The notes under the pieces: generated by a model
What the model was told of the DNA's origin: nothing
The model's input: only the letters and a program-made list of their open reading frames with translations
The model's database searches: none
Made by a program: the position numbers and the translations under genes
Origin: Phellopilus nigrolimitatus
Lineage: Eukaryota > Basidiomycota > Agaricomycetes > Hymenochaetales > Hymenochaetaceae
NCBI GenBank assembly: GCA_021029095.1
Contig: JAJOHG010000033.1
Coordinates: 62,001 to 126,000, forward strand
DNA length: 64,000 nt
Reading direction: 5' to 3'
In this document: positions 1 to 11,062 of the stretch, in pieces
How the letters are laid out: each line of letters starts with the position of its first letter
Numbering within the stretch: position 1 is the first letter of the stretch

Positions 1-1
1 G

Positions 2-1014
<1,013 letters not shown>

Positions 1015-1474
1015 TCTCAAGACTTTTTCTTTTCTTTTTGCAGACTGAAGATTTCATCACGACTTTCAAGCATTTTCACGACTACACACACGCCTTCTTT
1101 AAGTTACCCAATAAATTAACGAACAGATCACATTCTGTCTTATACGCATTTTCATTGGCATTTCGAGACTTCTCTGCACCTTTTAATACTTCTTCTTTGG
1201 ATCGTCTGTTTTCCCTGCAATAAATCATGCTTTCTTACGCACTGCCTGGGTCTTTCGCATTTTATCGAGATCAAAAGCTGCTCCGAGTCTACCTCCTCGC
1301 CATCCGCGTGGCGCGGCAACTTTTCCGGACTAGACCTGATCGGGGAAAATGCAAAGCAAGCTGCTGAACTAAGGCCAGTATGAATTCAAGTGCTGTAGCC
1401 CAAAAAATCCGATAAAATCCAGATGAAATAATAGGACAACAGTGGCTTGCATATAAACACGACTGCTAGCGCTT
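1015..1474. other. Convergent intergenic region
   Basis: Short 3'-to-3' spacer between the glucanase and the EF-hand gene. It is T-rich just after the glucanase stop, as expected for a 3' UTR. I see no gene in it. Confidence 0.5.
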
Positions 1475-2787
1475 TCAGAAATCACCCCAGTTGCGGCGGA
1501 ACTTGTACTAGAAGTACTGTTAGATTACCTCTCAGCAACACAAATGCAGATAACATGTCTTCACCTTGTAAGGAACGTTTTTCCTATAGGTCATAGATAG
1601 CTTTAATCAGACCTGGTATTGAAAAGGTGGTCTGAACATACCTCATTCTCTCGCCCGGTGTCTTCGGGACTTTGTAACCTTTGTCACCCACACCCCACTC
1701 ACCGTGCTCCTCACCGTCCTTCTGTGCATTCTCGAACCTAACCTCAGGATCAAGCTTCTCTGGAGATGGCTGGCGTGTGATCTTCGGGCGTGCAGACGAA
1801 ATTTCCGGAGTTGCTACTTTTTCTTCGACATGATGTTCGTCGGCAGGGGGCGAGGGCGCCTCGACGTGGTCGTGTGCCGCGATCGCCTCCTCTACGGAGA
1901 TGCCCTGGAACTCGGCCTCCTTAATTACTTCCTGCCGCTCGATGTCCTCGTGTGCCGCGAAGTGTTCGATATCCTCGGGGTGGTTGTACGACTCGTCTGT
2001 CTGCGTATCAGGCGTCGAGTGGAACTGCTCTATATGACGAAGATTCAACCTTATGCTGTCAAGATGTATAATGAGCAAACTCACCTTCATGGTGGAGGAA
2101 GAACTCTGCTCATTAGTCGTTAGTTACTTTCGCCGAGTACGCGCGATGATTTGCGAAAACGCACCGCTCTCCACGTCATAGTGATGACCCTCTGCGCCCA
2201 AACCCTCAAAGCTCGGTAGCGCATTCAAACCCGACGCGAGGAATTCCTCGAGTGATACTTTCCCGTCCTTGTTCTTGTCCATGACGCTGAGGACCACGTT
2301 GACGATATGGTCTGCCTTCTCCTGGTGTGCCTGCTCGTCTTTCGACTTCTTCTGCGAGTACGGATGATGTACTCCATAGACGGCTTCAATTTCATCGCGG
2401 TCAAGGACTCCGTCTCTGGATAGACACCGTCAGTACCTGTGGACGTGCCGCTTCTCAGAAAATCCAGTGCTGTACCTGTTTAAGTCGTGAATGAGGAAGA
2501 AACTCTTGGGGTCGAAGGAGTCGCTGTAAGCACCAGTCCCGCTATTATATTAGTCGTCTTTCCTGGTCAACAAGGCATGACTTCGTACATGTGGTGCTCC
2601 GTGGCCATCTAAATAGGAGAGTATGTGAGATCCTGCAGACTGCTGTTAATTGTCTAGCCGATGAACGTACGTGTCGTTGCGCGTACTGCAGGTTCGCGTC
2701 GCCCGCTTCATCGTGTCCATGGTCTCCATGCGCGTGTACAAGCTTGAAAAAGAGCAGAACGTGGAGGATGGCGAGCGACCTGAGCAT
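1475..2787 (-). CDS. Nucleobindin/Ssp120-like EF-hand secretory protein
   Basis: Calcium-binding protein of the secretory pathway, resembling yeast Ssp120 and animal nucleobindin. The start at 2787 gives a signal peptide (MLRSLAILHVLLFFKLVHA) followed by a His/Asp-rich segment. Two canonical EF-hand loops follow, read as DLNRDGVLDRDE and DKNKDGKVSLEE, then an acidic, Glu/His-rich helical region. The 3' end is spliced: after PGERMR an intron leads to a short exon (KNVPYK), and a second intron leads to YKFRRNWGDF and the stop at 1475. This replaces the premature stop met when reading through the first donor. Function beyond Ca2+ binding in the ER/Golgi is not determinable here. Confidence 0.75.
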
Positions 2788-3865
2788 CTTGGTGACCGTC
2801 CTGGAAAACGAAATGTGTCCGTAGGGAACGCGACGATCATTCAAGGCTGACGATGTTACCTTTTATGGGGCGCGTGTTTCCTGCCACTGGCATACTGTCT
2901 CTTTCTCTTTTACCGACCATCAAATGGCTCATGGCCGGCAACTACCTGTTGTCTACTCGCGCTAGAACAATGATGCATATCGGACTCAGTAATATTTCTT
3001 CAAGTTAGCCAACCTCTACCCATGACTGAGTTATATTGCATTGAAAGGCATAGTATCTACAGCAGGAGCCCATGCTACGCAGAAAGCCTGAAAATTTCCC
3101 AGTCTCACGCACTCTTGGGACGTTTGATTCTTCTCGACTCTGATGAGCTCTGCAAATTGTTGAGCATCGATCGCCTGAGAACCGAGGGATCAGTCGGTGT
3201 AATATTTCCGAGACTAGCGTAAAACAAAATCTCAGGCAAAACTATCAAGAAAATGCGAGCTTGGGTTGGAGGGTGGCTACATGCATTTTATTCTCAATTT
3301 ATTTTCTCAATTTATTCTCTGGTCGTGGCTGATCGTAGCCCTGGGGCAAGTGGTAATCCATAGAAGCTTCGACCAGTACCGACACTTTGGAGGCGGAAGG
3401 TCGAGAAACGGAGTAGGTACGCAGGAAAACAAATGTCAATGTACAAGCTGCGACGATTATCTACACGAGCGTGCTCAATGCTTTAGAGAGCGTGTAAACG
3501 CTTGTACGCAGATGTGTAAATTAGAGAAGTCCCACATATCAAATTATGGATATTTATGAAGTGAATGGTATCCCAGACTCTTCTTCTTCCACTATGCTTT
3601 TGACCGTGTATTTTGATATTCCAGAGCTCCTCTAATCATCCAATATGCATCGCGTGAAGATCGATAAGCGACTGAAGATTATCTCACCGATGTGGTCAAG
3701 ACGAGCAGTAGATTCAATGCAGTGAGGGGCTGTATACAAGTCAATAGTAATACAAAAGGAGTTTCTTCCATAAAATAACGATACAACCAACTGGAGGACC
3801 GGAAAAGACACGAATCGCAGGACATCAACCCTTTGGAGCATTATGGAACTTTATGAAAAGCTTGA
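2788..3865. other. Intergenic region, mostly empty
   Basis: More than 1 kb between the divergent EF-hand and convergent PFD1 sides. Apart from the small secreted-protein candidate at 3281-3559, I see only short unsupported open frames. Confidence 0.4.
3281..3559 (+). CDS. Candidate small secreted cysteine-rich protein
   Basis: Not recognised as any family. An ATG at 3281 opens a 92-codon frame with a strongly hydrophobic N-terminus (MHFILNLFSQFILWSWLIVALG) that looks like a signal peptide. A short Gly/Arg-rich stretch follows, then a C-terminal part with six cysteines spaced C-x1-C-x2-C-x9-C-x7-C-x3-C. The size, leader and paired cysteines fit a small secreted protein. There is no homology or codon evidence, the start of the frame overlaps an AT-rich quasi-repeat (ttattctcaattta), and no intron is needed. 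It could be a chance frame. Confidence 0.25.
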   Translation: MHFILNLFSQFILWSWLIVALGQVVIHRSFDQYRHFGGGRSRNGVGTQENKCQCTSCDDYLHERAQCFRERVNACTQMCKLEKSHISNYGYL

Positions 3866-4423
3866 TTAGTCGACTTGCAAGGTATTGTGCGAAAAATAAG
3901 GGCATACGATGTCTCTCAATTGTGACTGAGCTTCTGTGAACTGCTTTTCCAGATACTTGGACTTCGTTGAGTCGGTTGGTAAGACGAATGTTCGGCCTCG
4001 TTAGTCTCGGTGGTAGAAGCGTACCTTCTTATTCAGACTGTTTATATCATCCGTAAGCTCCTTCTCCTGAGACTTCAATTCCTTGTCCATAGTTGGTCGA
4101 GGCGTGAGCATAAACCTAGGCATAGTCAGAAATTTGTTCGGGTGAAGTTTATCGGTAGACATAGTAGACATACATTTTCCCGACGCCTTTGTATAGATTA
4201 ACGTCCTTCTCCATGGAGTTTATCTCATCAATTGTGAGCTGCAGGATCCTACGTTCACGTTCCTTCGATGCTTGCGTCCCTTTTGTCAGCTGAAGGGCTC
4301 GCTGTGACTCAATGGCCGTTTGCTGAATTTGCACCAGGATCTATAAGACATCGTTAGCTCGAGAATATCTCAAGATGTGTTCTACAGTACCTTTCGCAGC
4401 GTATCATCAGAAAGAGAGGACAT
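3866..4423 (-). CDS. PFD1: Prefoldin subunit 1
   Basis: Beta-class subunit of the hexameric prefoldin chaperone, which hands nascent actin and tubulin to the CCT chaperonin in the cytosol. Exon 1 (4391-4423, MSSLSDDTLRK) joins across a 50-nt intron (4341-4390) to ILVQIQQTAIESQRAL. The family turn NLYKGVGKMF is split by an intron, followed by TPRPTMDKELKSQEKEL, another intron, then SKYLEKQFTEAQSQLRDIV and the stop. The heptad-like coiled-coil arms flanking the central beta hairpin are clear, and the length (about 130 residues) is normal. It is divergent from SNU114. Confidence 0.88.
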
Positions 4424-4674
4424 TTTTGTGAGTATTAATGAAGTGCAAGAGCGTCAGTGCACGGATACGCGTCATTTGTGCACTGTTTGTATCGAAGGCT
4501 TTCCACATTGAGAATTTCGTGTCGAGCACTCGCGACCCGCAGATCAACCACTTGCACTCTAGCTCAAGTCAAAAGAGTGAAACTTTGGGATTAGAAACTG
4601 ATTTGACCACCGACTGTCTTTGCTTTGTTGTCGTTCATTATCGTGCAAACTTCTCGCTCGAGCACTCCCCCAAA
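4424..4674. promoter_or_regulatory. Bidirectional promoter region PFD1/SNU114
   Basis: The two start codons face away from each other across 251 bases, so one short region must hold both core promoters and both 5' UTRs. No specific factor site is asserted. Confidence 0.55.
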
Positions 4675-7600
4675 ATGGCTTCGTTAGAAGACTACGACGA
4701 GTTCGGGAATTATATTGGAGCAGACCTCGACTCAGACGACGAGGAGGACATTCCACAGGAGTCCTTCATACCCGAACAGCCGCCGTCTCATATCCCGCTA
4801 GAGGGGTTTGATGATGAGCAGGCGCAAGATGCGGAGGGTATGGCGCTCATGGAAGTAGACGGTCAGTCAGACGGTCGGCTTCAGCAGTTAGTATGCCTGG
4901 TGTGCTGAAGAATCTCCTATAGAGCCTATACAAAATGCTGTTGTATTGCATGAAAATAAACAGTACTACCCGAGTGCGCAAGACGTCTATGGTGCAGACG
5001 TGGAGACGATTGTGCAGGAGGAGGATGCGCAACCGCTCACGGAGCCTATCATCGCACCAGTAAAAGTGCGCAGGTGGGTCATTGAAGAAAAGGACTTACC
5101 AGAAACGCGATTCGATAAAGGGTACGTATCTCAGAAGATGTGTCTCATTGTCAGTCTTCTGACTGGGTGTATACAGTTTCTTGCTGAACATGATGTCGTT
5201 CCCTGAGATGATTCGCAATGTCGCTGTTGTTGGACATTTACACCACGGAAAAACCGCCCTCATGGATATGCTGGTGTTTGAGACGCATAAGCTGGTTTGG
5301 GATGCGGACAAACCCGTGAGTGTAACGAGCACTCAAGCAGTTAATATCTTTCTGAAGCAAACCCGCAGACACGCTACACAGACACACATACTCTTTCGCG
5401 AGAGCGAGAAATATCCATAAAGTCTTCTCCTATGTCACTCGTCCTGCGCACCACAAGCGGCAAGTCGCACCTTGTGCATTTCATCGACACGCCGGGACAC
5501 GTGAACTTCGTGGATGAGGCTGCTTCTGCAATTAGACTGGCGGATGGAATCTTGTTGGTTGTAGATGTTGTCGAAGGGGTAAAAATATATTATTTAAAAA
5601 TTCGAAGTCAGTCAACTCACACTAACTTGGCAGGTTATGGTAAATACCGAAGCTCTCATCAAGCATGCAATTCAGGAGAACGTCAAGATCACTCTAGTGG
5701 TCAACAAAATAGACCGACTCATCCTAGAGCTCCGCATTAAACCGGCTGACGCGTACTACAAAATCAGACACACCATCGAAGAGGTCAACACAATGATTAG
5801 GTGAGCGTAGCAAAGAAAAGACTAAATTTTTAGCGCTTGTGCTGAAGGTCGCTTTGCAGTACGATCAATCCCGACCCTGAACTTCGAGTCAGCCCAGAGA
5901 AAGGCAATGTCGCGTTCGCGAGCACTGACATGGCTTGGTGCTTCACGACTCGCTCCTTCGCACAAATGTATGCGGATACGTACCGTAAGTGTTCATCAAG
6001 ATATTCGGGACGTGGTTAATCATGATGTTTAGGCTCGTTCGATGTGTCTGGCTTCGCCGACCGTCTTTGGGGCGACATATATTTTGATGATGACAACCGT
6101 AAATTTACGCGCAAACAGGCTGACCCGGAGCAAAATCGTACTTTCGTACACTTCATTCTCGAGCCGCTCTACAAGATATACAGCCAAGTCGTGAGCGAGG
6201 AGATGGACCAACTGCGTGATACACTTGAAATGCTCGGCATCAAGCTCAAGCCAATCATGTTCAAAATGGACGTGCGCCCGCTTTTAAAGGCCGTGCTCGA
6301 CCAATTCTTCGGTCCCGCGACGGGTCTTGTGGACCTGATCGCAGAGCACATACCTTCGCCCGTGGAGGGCGCAGAAAGCAAAATTGAGCGCACGTACACC
6401 GGACCGCTCTCATCGGAGCTCGCGCACGCTATGCAGAAATGCGATCCCACGGCACCAGCAATGGTGCATATTACCAAGTTGTATCACACCACCGATGCAC
6501 AGAGTTTCAGGGCATTTGGACGTGTCATGAGCGGGACGGTACGGAAGGGCATGGAAGTAAAAGTCTTGGGCGAAGGCTACTCACCTGAAGATGAAGAGGA
6601 CATGATGAAGGCTGTTGTCGATGACGTTTGGATCGCCGAGTCGCGGTACAACATTCCAGCGGAAGAAGTTCCCGCAGGCAATCTAGTGCTTCTTGGGGGC
6701 GTTGATGCCTCCATCACTAAATCTGCTACCATTGCAGCAGCGACGATCGACGACGACTTGTATATTTTCCAGCCGATCAAGCATATGACCCAGTCTGTGC
6801 TCAAAATCGCCGTCGAACCTATTCAACCGTCCGAGCTCCCCAAAATGCTGTCTGGACTGCGGAGCGTCAACAAATCGTACCCGCTCGTCGCGACGAAGGT
6901 CGAGGAGAGCGGCGAACATGTTGTAGTCGGCACGGGCGAACTATATCTCGACTGCGTTATGCACGACTTGCGCCGCCTCTTCGCAGAAATTGAGATCAAG
7001 GTATCGGACCCTGTGACGCGCTTCTGTGAGACGGTACTCGAGACGAGCGCACTGAAATGCTATGCTGACACTCCGAATAAGAAGTGCGTCATTTTTATAA
7101 CTTTTTTTTTCGTGACTTGTCTGAGTGTGATCCTAAGGAACAAAATCACCATGATCGCGGAACCGCTGGAACGTGGCGTTGCAGAGGACATCGAGACTGG
7201 GCGTGTTACGATGCGCATGTCAGCCAAGGAACGAGGAACACTCTTTCAGAATAAATACCAATGGGATCTCCTCGCTTCTCGTTCGATATGGGCATTTGGG
7301 CCCGACGAGAATGGGCCCAATATTCTCTTGGATGACACATTACCATCTCAGGTGAATTGATCGTATACAGAGTGGTCTTCTCATCTAATCAGCTCTGCTT
7401 TTATATTCTTCTCTTCTTGTAGGTCGATAAGAAGTTATTAGGGACAGTGAAAGAACACATTAAACAAGGGTTCCAGTGGGGAGCAGCGGGAGGGTCCTCT
7501 TTGTGATGAGCGTACGTATTCTAGCTTCTTCTGCTTCTTCGCCGATCATCACTCAAACACGTGGAATGAATAATAGCCTTGCGTGGCGTCAAGTTTAGGA

Positions 7601-8309
7601 TACTAGACGCAAGTCTGGCTCAGGAGCCTATATACAGAGGAGGAGGCCAGATCGTGCCTACGGCGCGTCGCGTCTGCTATTCGTCATTCCTGATGGTAAA
7701 GCACTTCGACGTTCACAGGTATTTATGTCTAATTTACTTGCATTTCAGGCAACGCCGCGCTTGATGGAGCCCATCTACTACGTGGAGGTTCAGGCGCCCG
7801 CAGATTGTATATCTGCTGTATACACCGTCCTCGCACGGCGGCGCGGGCATGTCACACAGGACATTCCAAAGGCTGGCTCGCCATTGTATACGGTGAAGGC
7901 ACTCATTCCTGTGATCGACGCGAACGGCTTCGAGACGGATCTGCGGACCGCAACGCAAGGTCAAGCATTCTGCCTCCAGGTATTCGACCATTGGTCAATT
8001 GTGCCCGGTACGAGTGTTTATACCTTGTGTGAACTACTTACTGACATGGACACACTCGAAGGCGACCCGACGGATACGAGCATTAAGCTCCGTCCCCTCG
8101 AGCCTGCGTCAGGACAGGCTCTTGCCCGTGACCTTGTCTTGAAGACGCGTCGCAGAAAGGGTCTCGGTGACCAGATTTCGGTGTCGAAATATCTAGACGA
8201 CGAGTTTGTCGTGCGTACTTGTTCTATTACTTCTGGACTGATCGATGTGCTGACGCTCGATTTTCAGCTTGCGCTTTCGGCGTCTGGCCACGCGGACCTT
8301 CTGGGCTAA
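4675..8309 (+). CDS. SNU114: U5 snRNP GTPase Snu114 (EFTUD2)
   Basis: EF-2-like GTPase of the U5 snRNP that controls spliceosome activation and disassembly. The acidic N-terminus ([20 protein letters not shown]) is typical. The G domain shows a P-loop [18 protein letters not shown] (G3) and VVNKIDRL (G4), followed by EF-2-like domains II-V. About nine introns are visible; the first is 4862-4922 (GACG/AG). One frame break is present near 7485: FQWGA is followed in the other frame by REGPLCDE, so one extra base in GGAGCAGCGG stops translation early unless it is an error. The downstream exons ([28 protein letters not shown] and stop at 8309) are intact. It lies 260 bases upstream of calnexin. 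Confidence 0.93.
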
Positions 8310-8568
8310 TTTAATATATTTTTTCTTGTACGCTGTAGAGTAGTAAACTGTAATATGCCTTACTTGCTTACTTGTGAGAAATCTTCCATCAAGTTCGACG
8401 GGGAAGGAAGGGAAACGAAACTGACCGTGGGAGTCAACAATGCCACGTATGCAATTGCCCTCCGGCGCGTATTTGAACCTGTGAAGTTACACGTACGACC
8501 GCCAGCAGCTTTCGCACTTTCCCTCATCATCTCTCTGGTCTAATATTCCCGTCTTGGTTCCTCGTACA

Positions 8569-10547
8569 ATGCGTCGAGTAGCGCTCTCAGCGTTCTTTGC
8601 GCTCGCCTCCATCACCGTCTGCGCCGCCGAAGACGCGGCGGAGAAGCCGGCCGTTGACTTCACGGTACGTTCTCACCACGAACGTGCATTGAATGGCAGC
8701 TCATGCTTTGCGGCAATAGCCTTCGAGCATCAAGGCGCCTTTCCTTGAACAGTTCACCGACGACTGGTCCGAGCGTTGGACAGTATCCGAGGCTACCAAG
8801 AAAACGCCAGTCGGCACGGAAACTTACAGCTACGTCGGCAAGTGGGAGGTCGAGGAGGCCACGAAGCCGGTCGTCGCAGGTGACAAGGGCCTCGTTGCCA
8901 AATCGAAGGCGGCTCATCACGCCATCTCCGCGCCGTTCGAGACCCCCATCGACTTCGCGGACAAGCCGCTCGTCGTCCAGTACGAGGTCAAGTACCAGGA
9001 CGGCGGCAACTGCGGCGGTGGCTACGTCAAGCTCCTGGAGGATGGTTTCCAAACCAGTGGGAAGGAGTTTGACGATAAGACCCCAGTGGACGATCATGTT
9101 CGGGCCCGACATGACGTGCCCGGGCACCAAGGTTTGTCCCTTCATACTTACTGAGAAATATGTTTAGCTGACGGAATGCGCCTAGGTTCACTTTATCTTC
9201 CGTCACAAGAACCCCGTCACTGGCGAGTTCGAAGAGAAGCACCTGAAGACCGCTCCTAAGCCTTCCATCCAGAAGACAACTAACCTGTACACACTCATTG
9301 TCAAGTACGTTCCTGTCCCTCTGCATGGATAGGTAAAGCTTTCTTACGCGAGTATTCAGCCCGGATAACACATACGACGTCCTTTTCAACGGAGAATCTC
9401 TCAACGCCGGCAACTTGCTCGAGGACTTCACCCCCGCTGTCAACCCTGAAAAGGAGATTGATGACAAGGATGACAAGAAACCGGAGGACTGGGTCGATGA
9501 GAAGAAGATTACCGATCCTGAGGCTAAGAAACCGGCGGACTGGGATGAGGATGCGCCTTACGAAATTGAGGACACGGAAGCTGAGAAGCCCAAAGGCTGG
9601 TTAGAAGACGAGCCGGAGTCCATACCCGACCCTGGTATGCTTTCTGCAGCTCCACCGAAGGGAAATGATTAATTTATGTTTATCAGATGCTGAGAAGCCC
9701 GAGGAGTGGGACGACGAGGAAGACGGTGACTGGATTGCGCCGACTATCCGCAACCCGAAGTGTGACGAAGCGCCTGGCTGTGGTGTCTGGAAGCGGTAAG
9801 TTGTACCGTGTTATATGACCGTGTCCCGTCTGATAGCTTTCGCAGTCCTTACAAGCCCAATCCTGACTACAAGGGCAAGTGGTACGCGCCTAAGATTGAC
9901 AACCCTGCCTACATCGGCGAGTGGGCTCCCCGCAAAATTCCCAACCCGGAGTACTTCGAGGACCTGACCCCGGTCAAGAGTCTCGTTAAGATCGGTGGCA
10001 TAGGTATCGAGCTCTGGACTATGACCCCGAACATTCTTTTCGACAATATCTTCGTCGGACACTCTGCCGAGGATGCCAAGGCGTTCGCAGCAGATACCTT
10101 CGATATCAAGCACCCGCTTGAGGAGGCGCTCGACAAGGTTGCGAAGAAGGTCGACGATTTCGACGAGGAGCCCATCACCTTCAAGGAGGACCCTATGGCA
10201 TTCATCCGCCAGAAGATCTTCTCGTTCATTGAGGTTGCGAAGTCGACCCGATCTTGGCGTTTAAGTCTCAGCCTGAGACTGGTGGGGCCCTCGCTGTGTC
10301 TGCTCTCACTTTCCTTGGCATGCTCCTTTCTTTGGCTGGTATTATCGGTGGTCAACAAGCGCCAGTCACGAAGGTATGTTCTTTGTAGCATAGAGCAGAT
10401 AAGAATCTGATCGCTCGTTCTTAGTCTGCAAAGAAGACGGACGCACCCACAGCTGATGACAAGAAGAAAACAGAGACTGCGCCTGTCGCACCTGCGGGTG
10501 GCAATAAGGAAGAGGAGACCCCGCTGAAGAAGCGTGGTGGGAAATAA
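8569..10547 (+). CDS. CNE1: Calnexin
   Basis: ER type-I membrane lectin chaperone for monoglucosylated glycoproteins. Order: signal peptide ([19 protein letters not shown]); globular lectin domain with [20 protein letters not shown]-domain with [18 protein letters not shown] and [10 protein letters not shown] type-1 motifs, then type-2 motifs such as [26 protein letters not shown]; a membrane span ([17 protein letters not shown]); and a Lys-rich cytosolic tail ending KKRGGK. Two single-base frame breaks are needed to read it: near 9085 (KTP to WTIMFGPDM, extra base) and near 10242 (EVAK to VDPILAFKS, missing base). Several introns separate the P-domain blocks. The start at 8569 is the ATG that opens the signal peptide. 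Confidence 0.93.
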
Positions 10548-11062
10548 TGGTTCAGTTCCTGGACTTTGGGATGGCGCGCGCGTCGATGCGCATTCTCTGC
10601 TCACCTCTAACCCTCATTCATTGCTCACGCTGATTGAAAAAGTACTCCGGGTTCGTGTTGGTGTGGTAGGCGTTCTTGCTGCTCCGCTTTTGGTGATCGA
10701 CCATAAAAACAGAGATGTCCTTAATATCCCCCTTTGTTTTCTCGTGTACTAGCAATCGAGCGATATTTTCCTATGCATCATCATAATATTTAACTACTTT
10801 TCTCCCTAAACGTGTGCTTTTGAATTAATGGAGCAGCCGGGCTGGCAAAAAAGTCGATATACATATGATACTGTGGATTCGTCCAATATGTCGACGAGTT
10901 TGCATCTAGCAAGCTGATTAGTGATAGAGTTCTACAAGAAAGATCGCAGTCAATCTGTGGCTTTCCAGTTCGCTTTCTTCTTTTCTCGTTGCATATGCTG
11001 AAGTTACATATGTTCTGCTTAATCATTATACAGATCACTATCGTCCCGAGAATGCCAATGCA
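10548..11062. other. Convergent intergenic region
   Basis: 3' flanks of calnexin and the aldos-2-ulose dehydratase homologue. AT-rich; no supported gene. Confidence 0.45.

Noticed and set aside
8355..8543. Small 62-codon gene between SNU114 and calnexin
   Set aside because: Overlaps the expected 3' UTR and calnexin promoter; no motif or signal peptide.
9909..10604. 231-codon minus-strand frame
   Set aside because: Antisense to the last calnexin exons, which are secure by homology.
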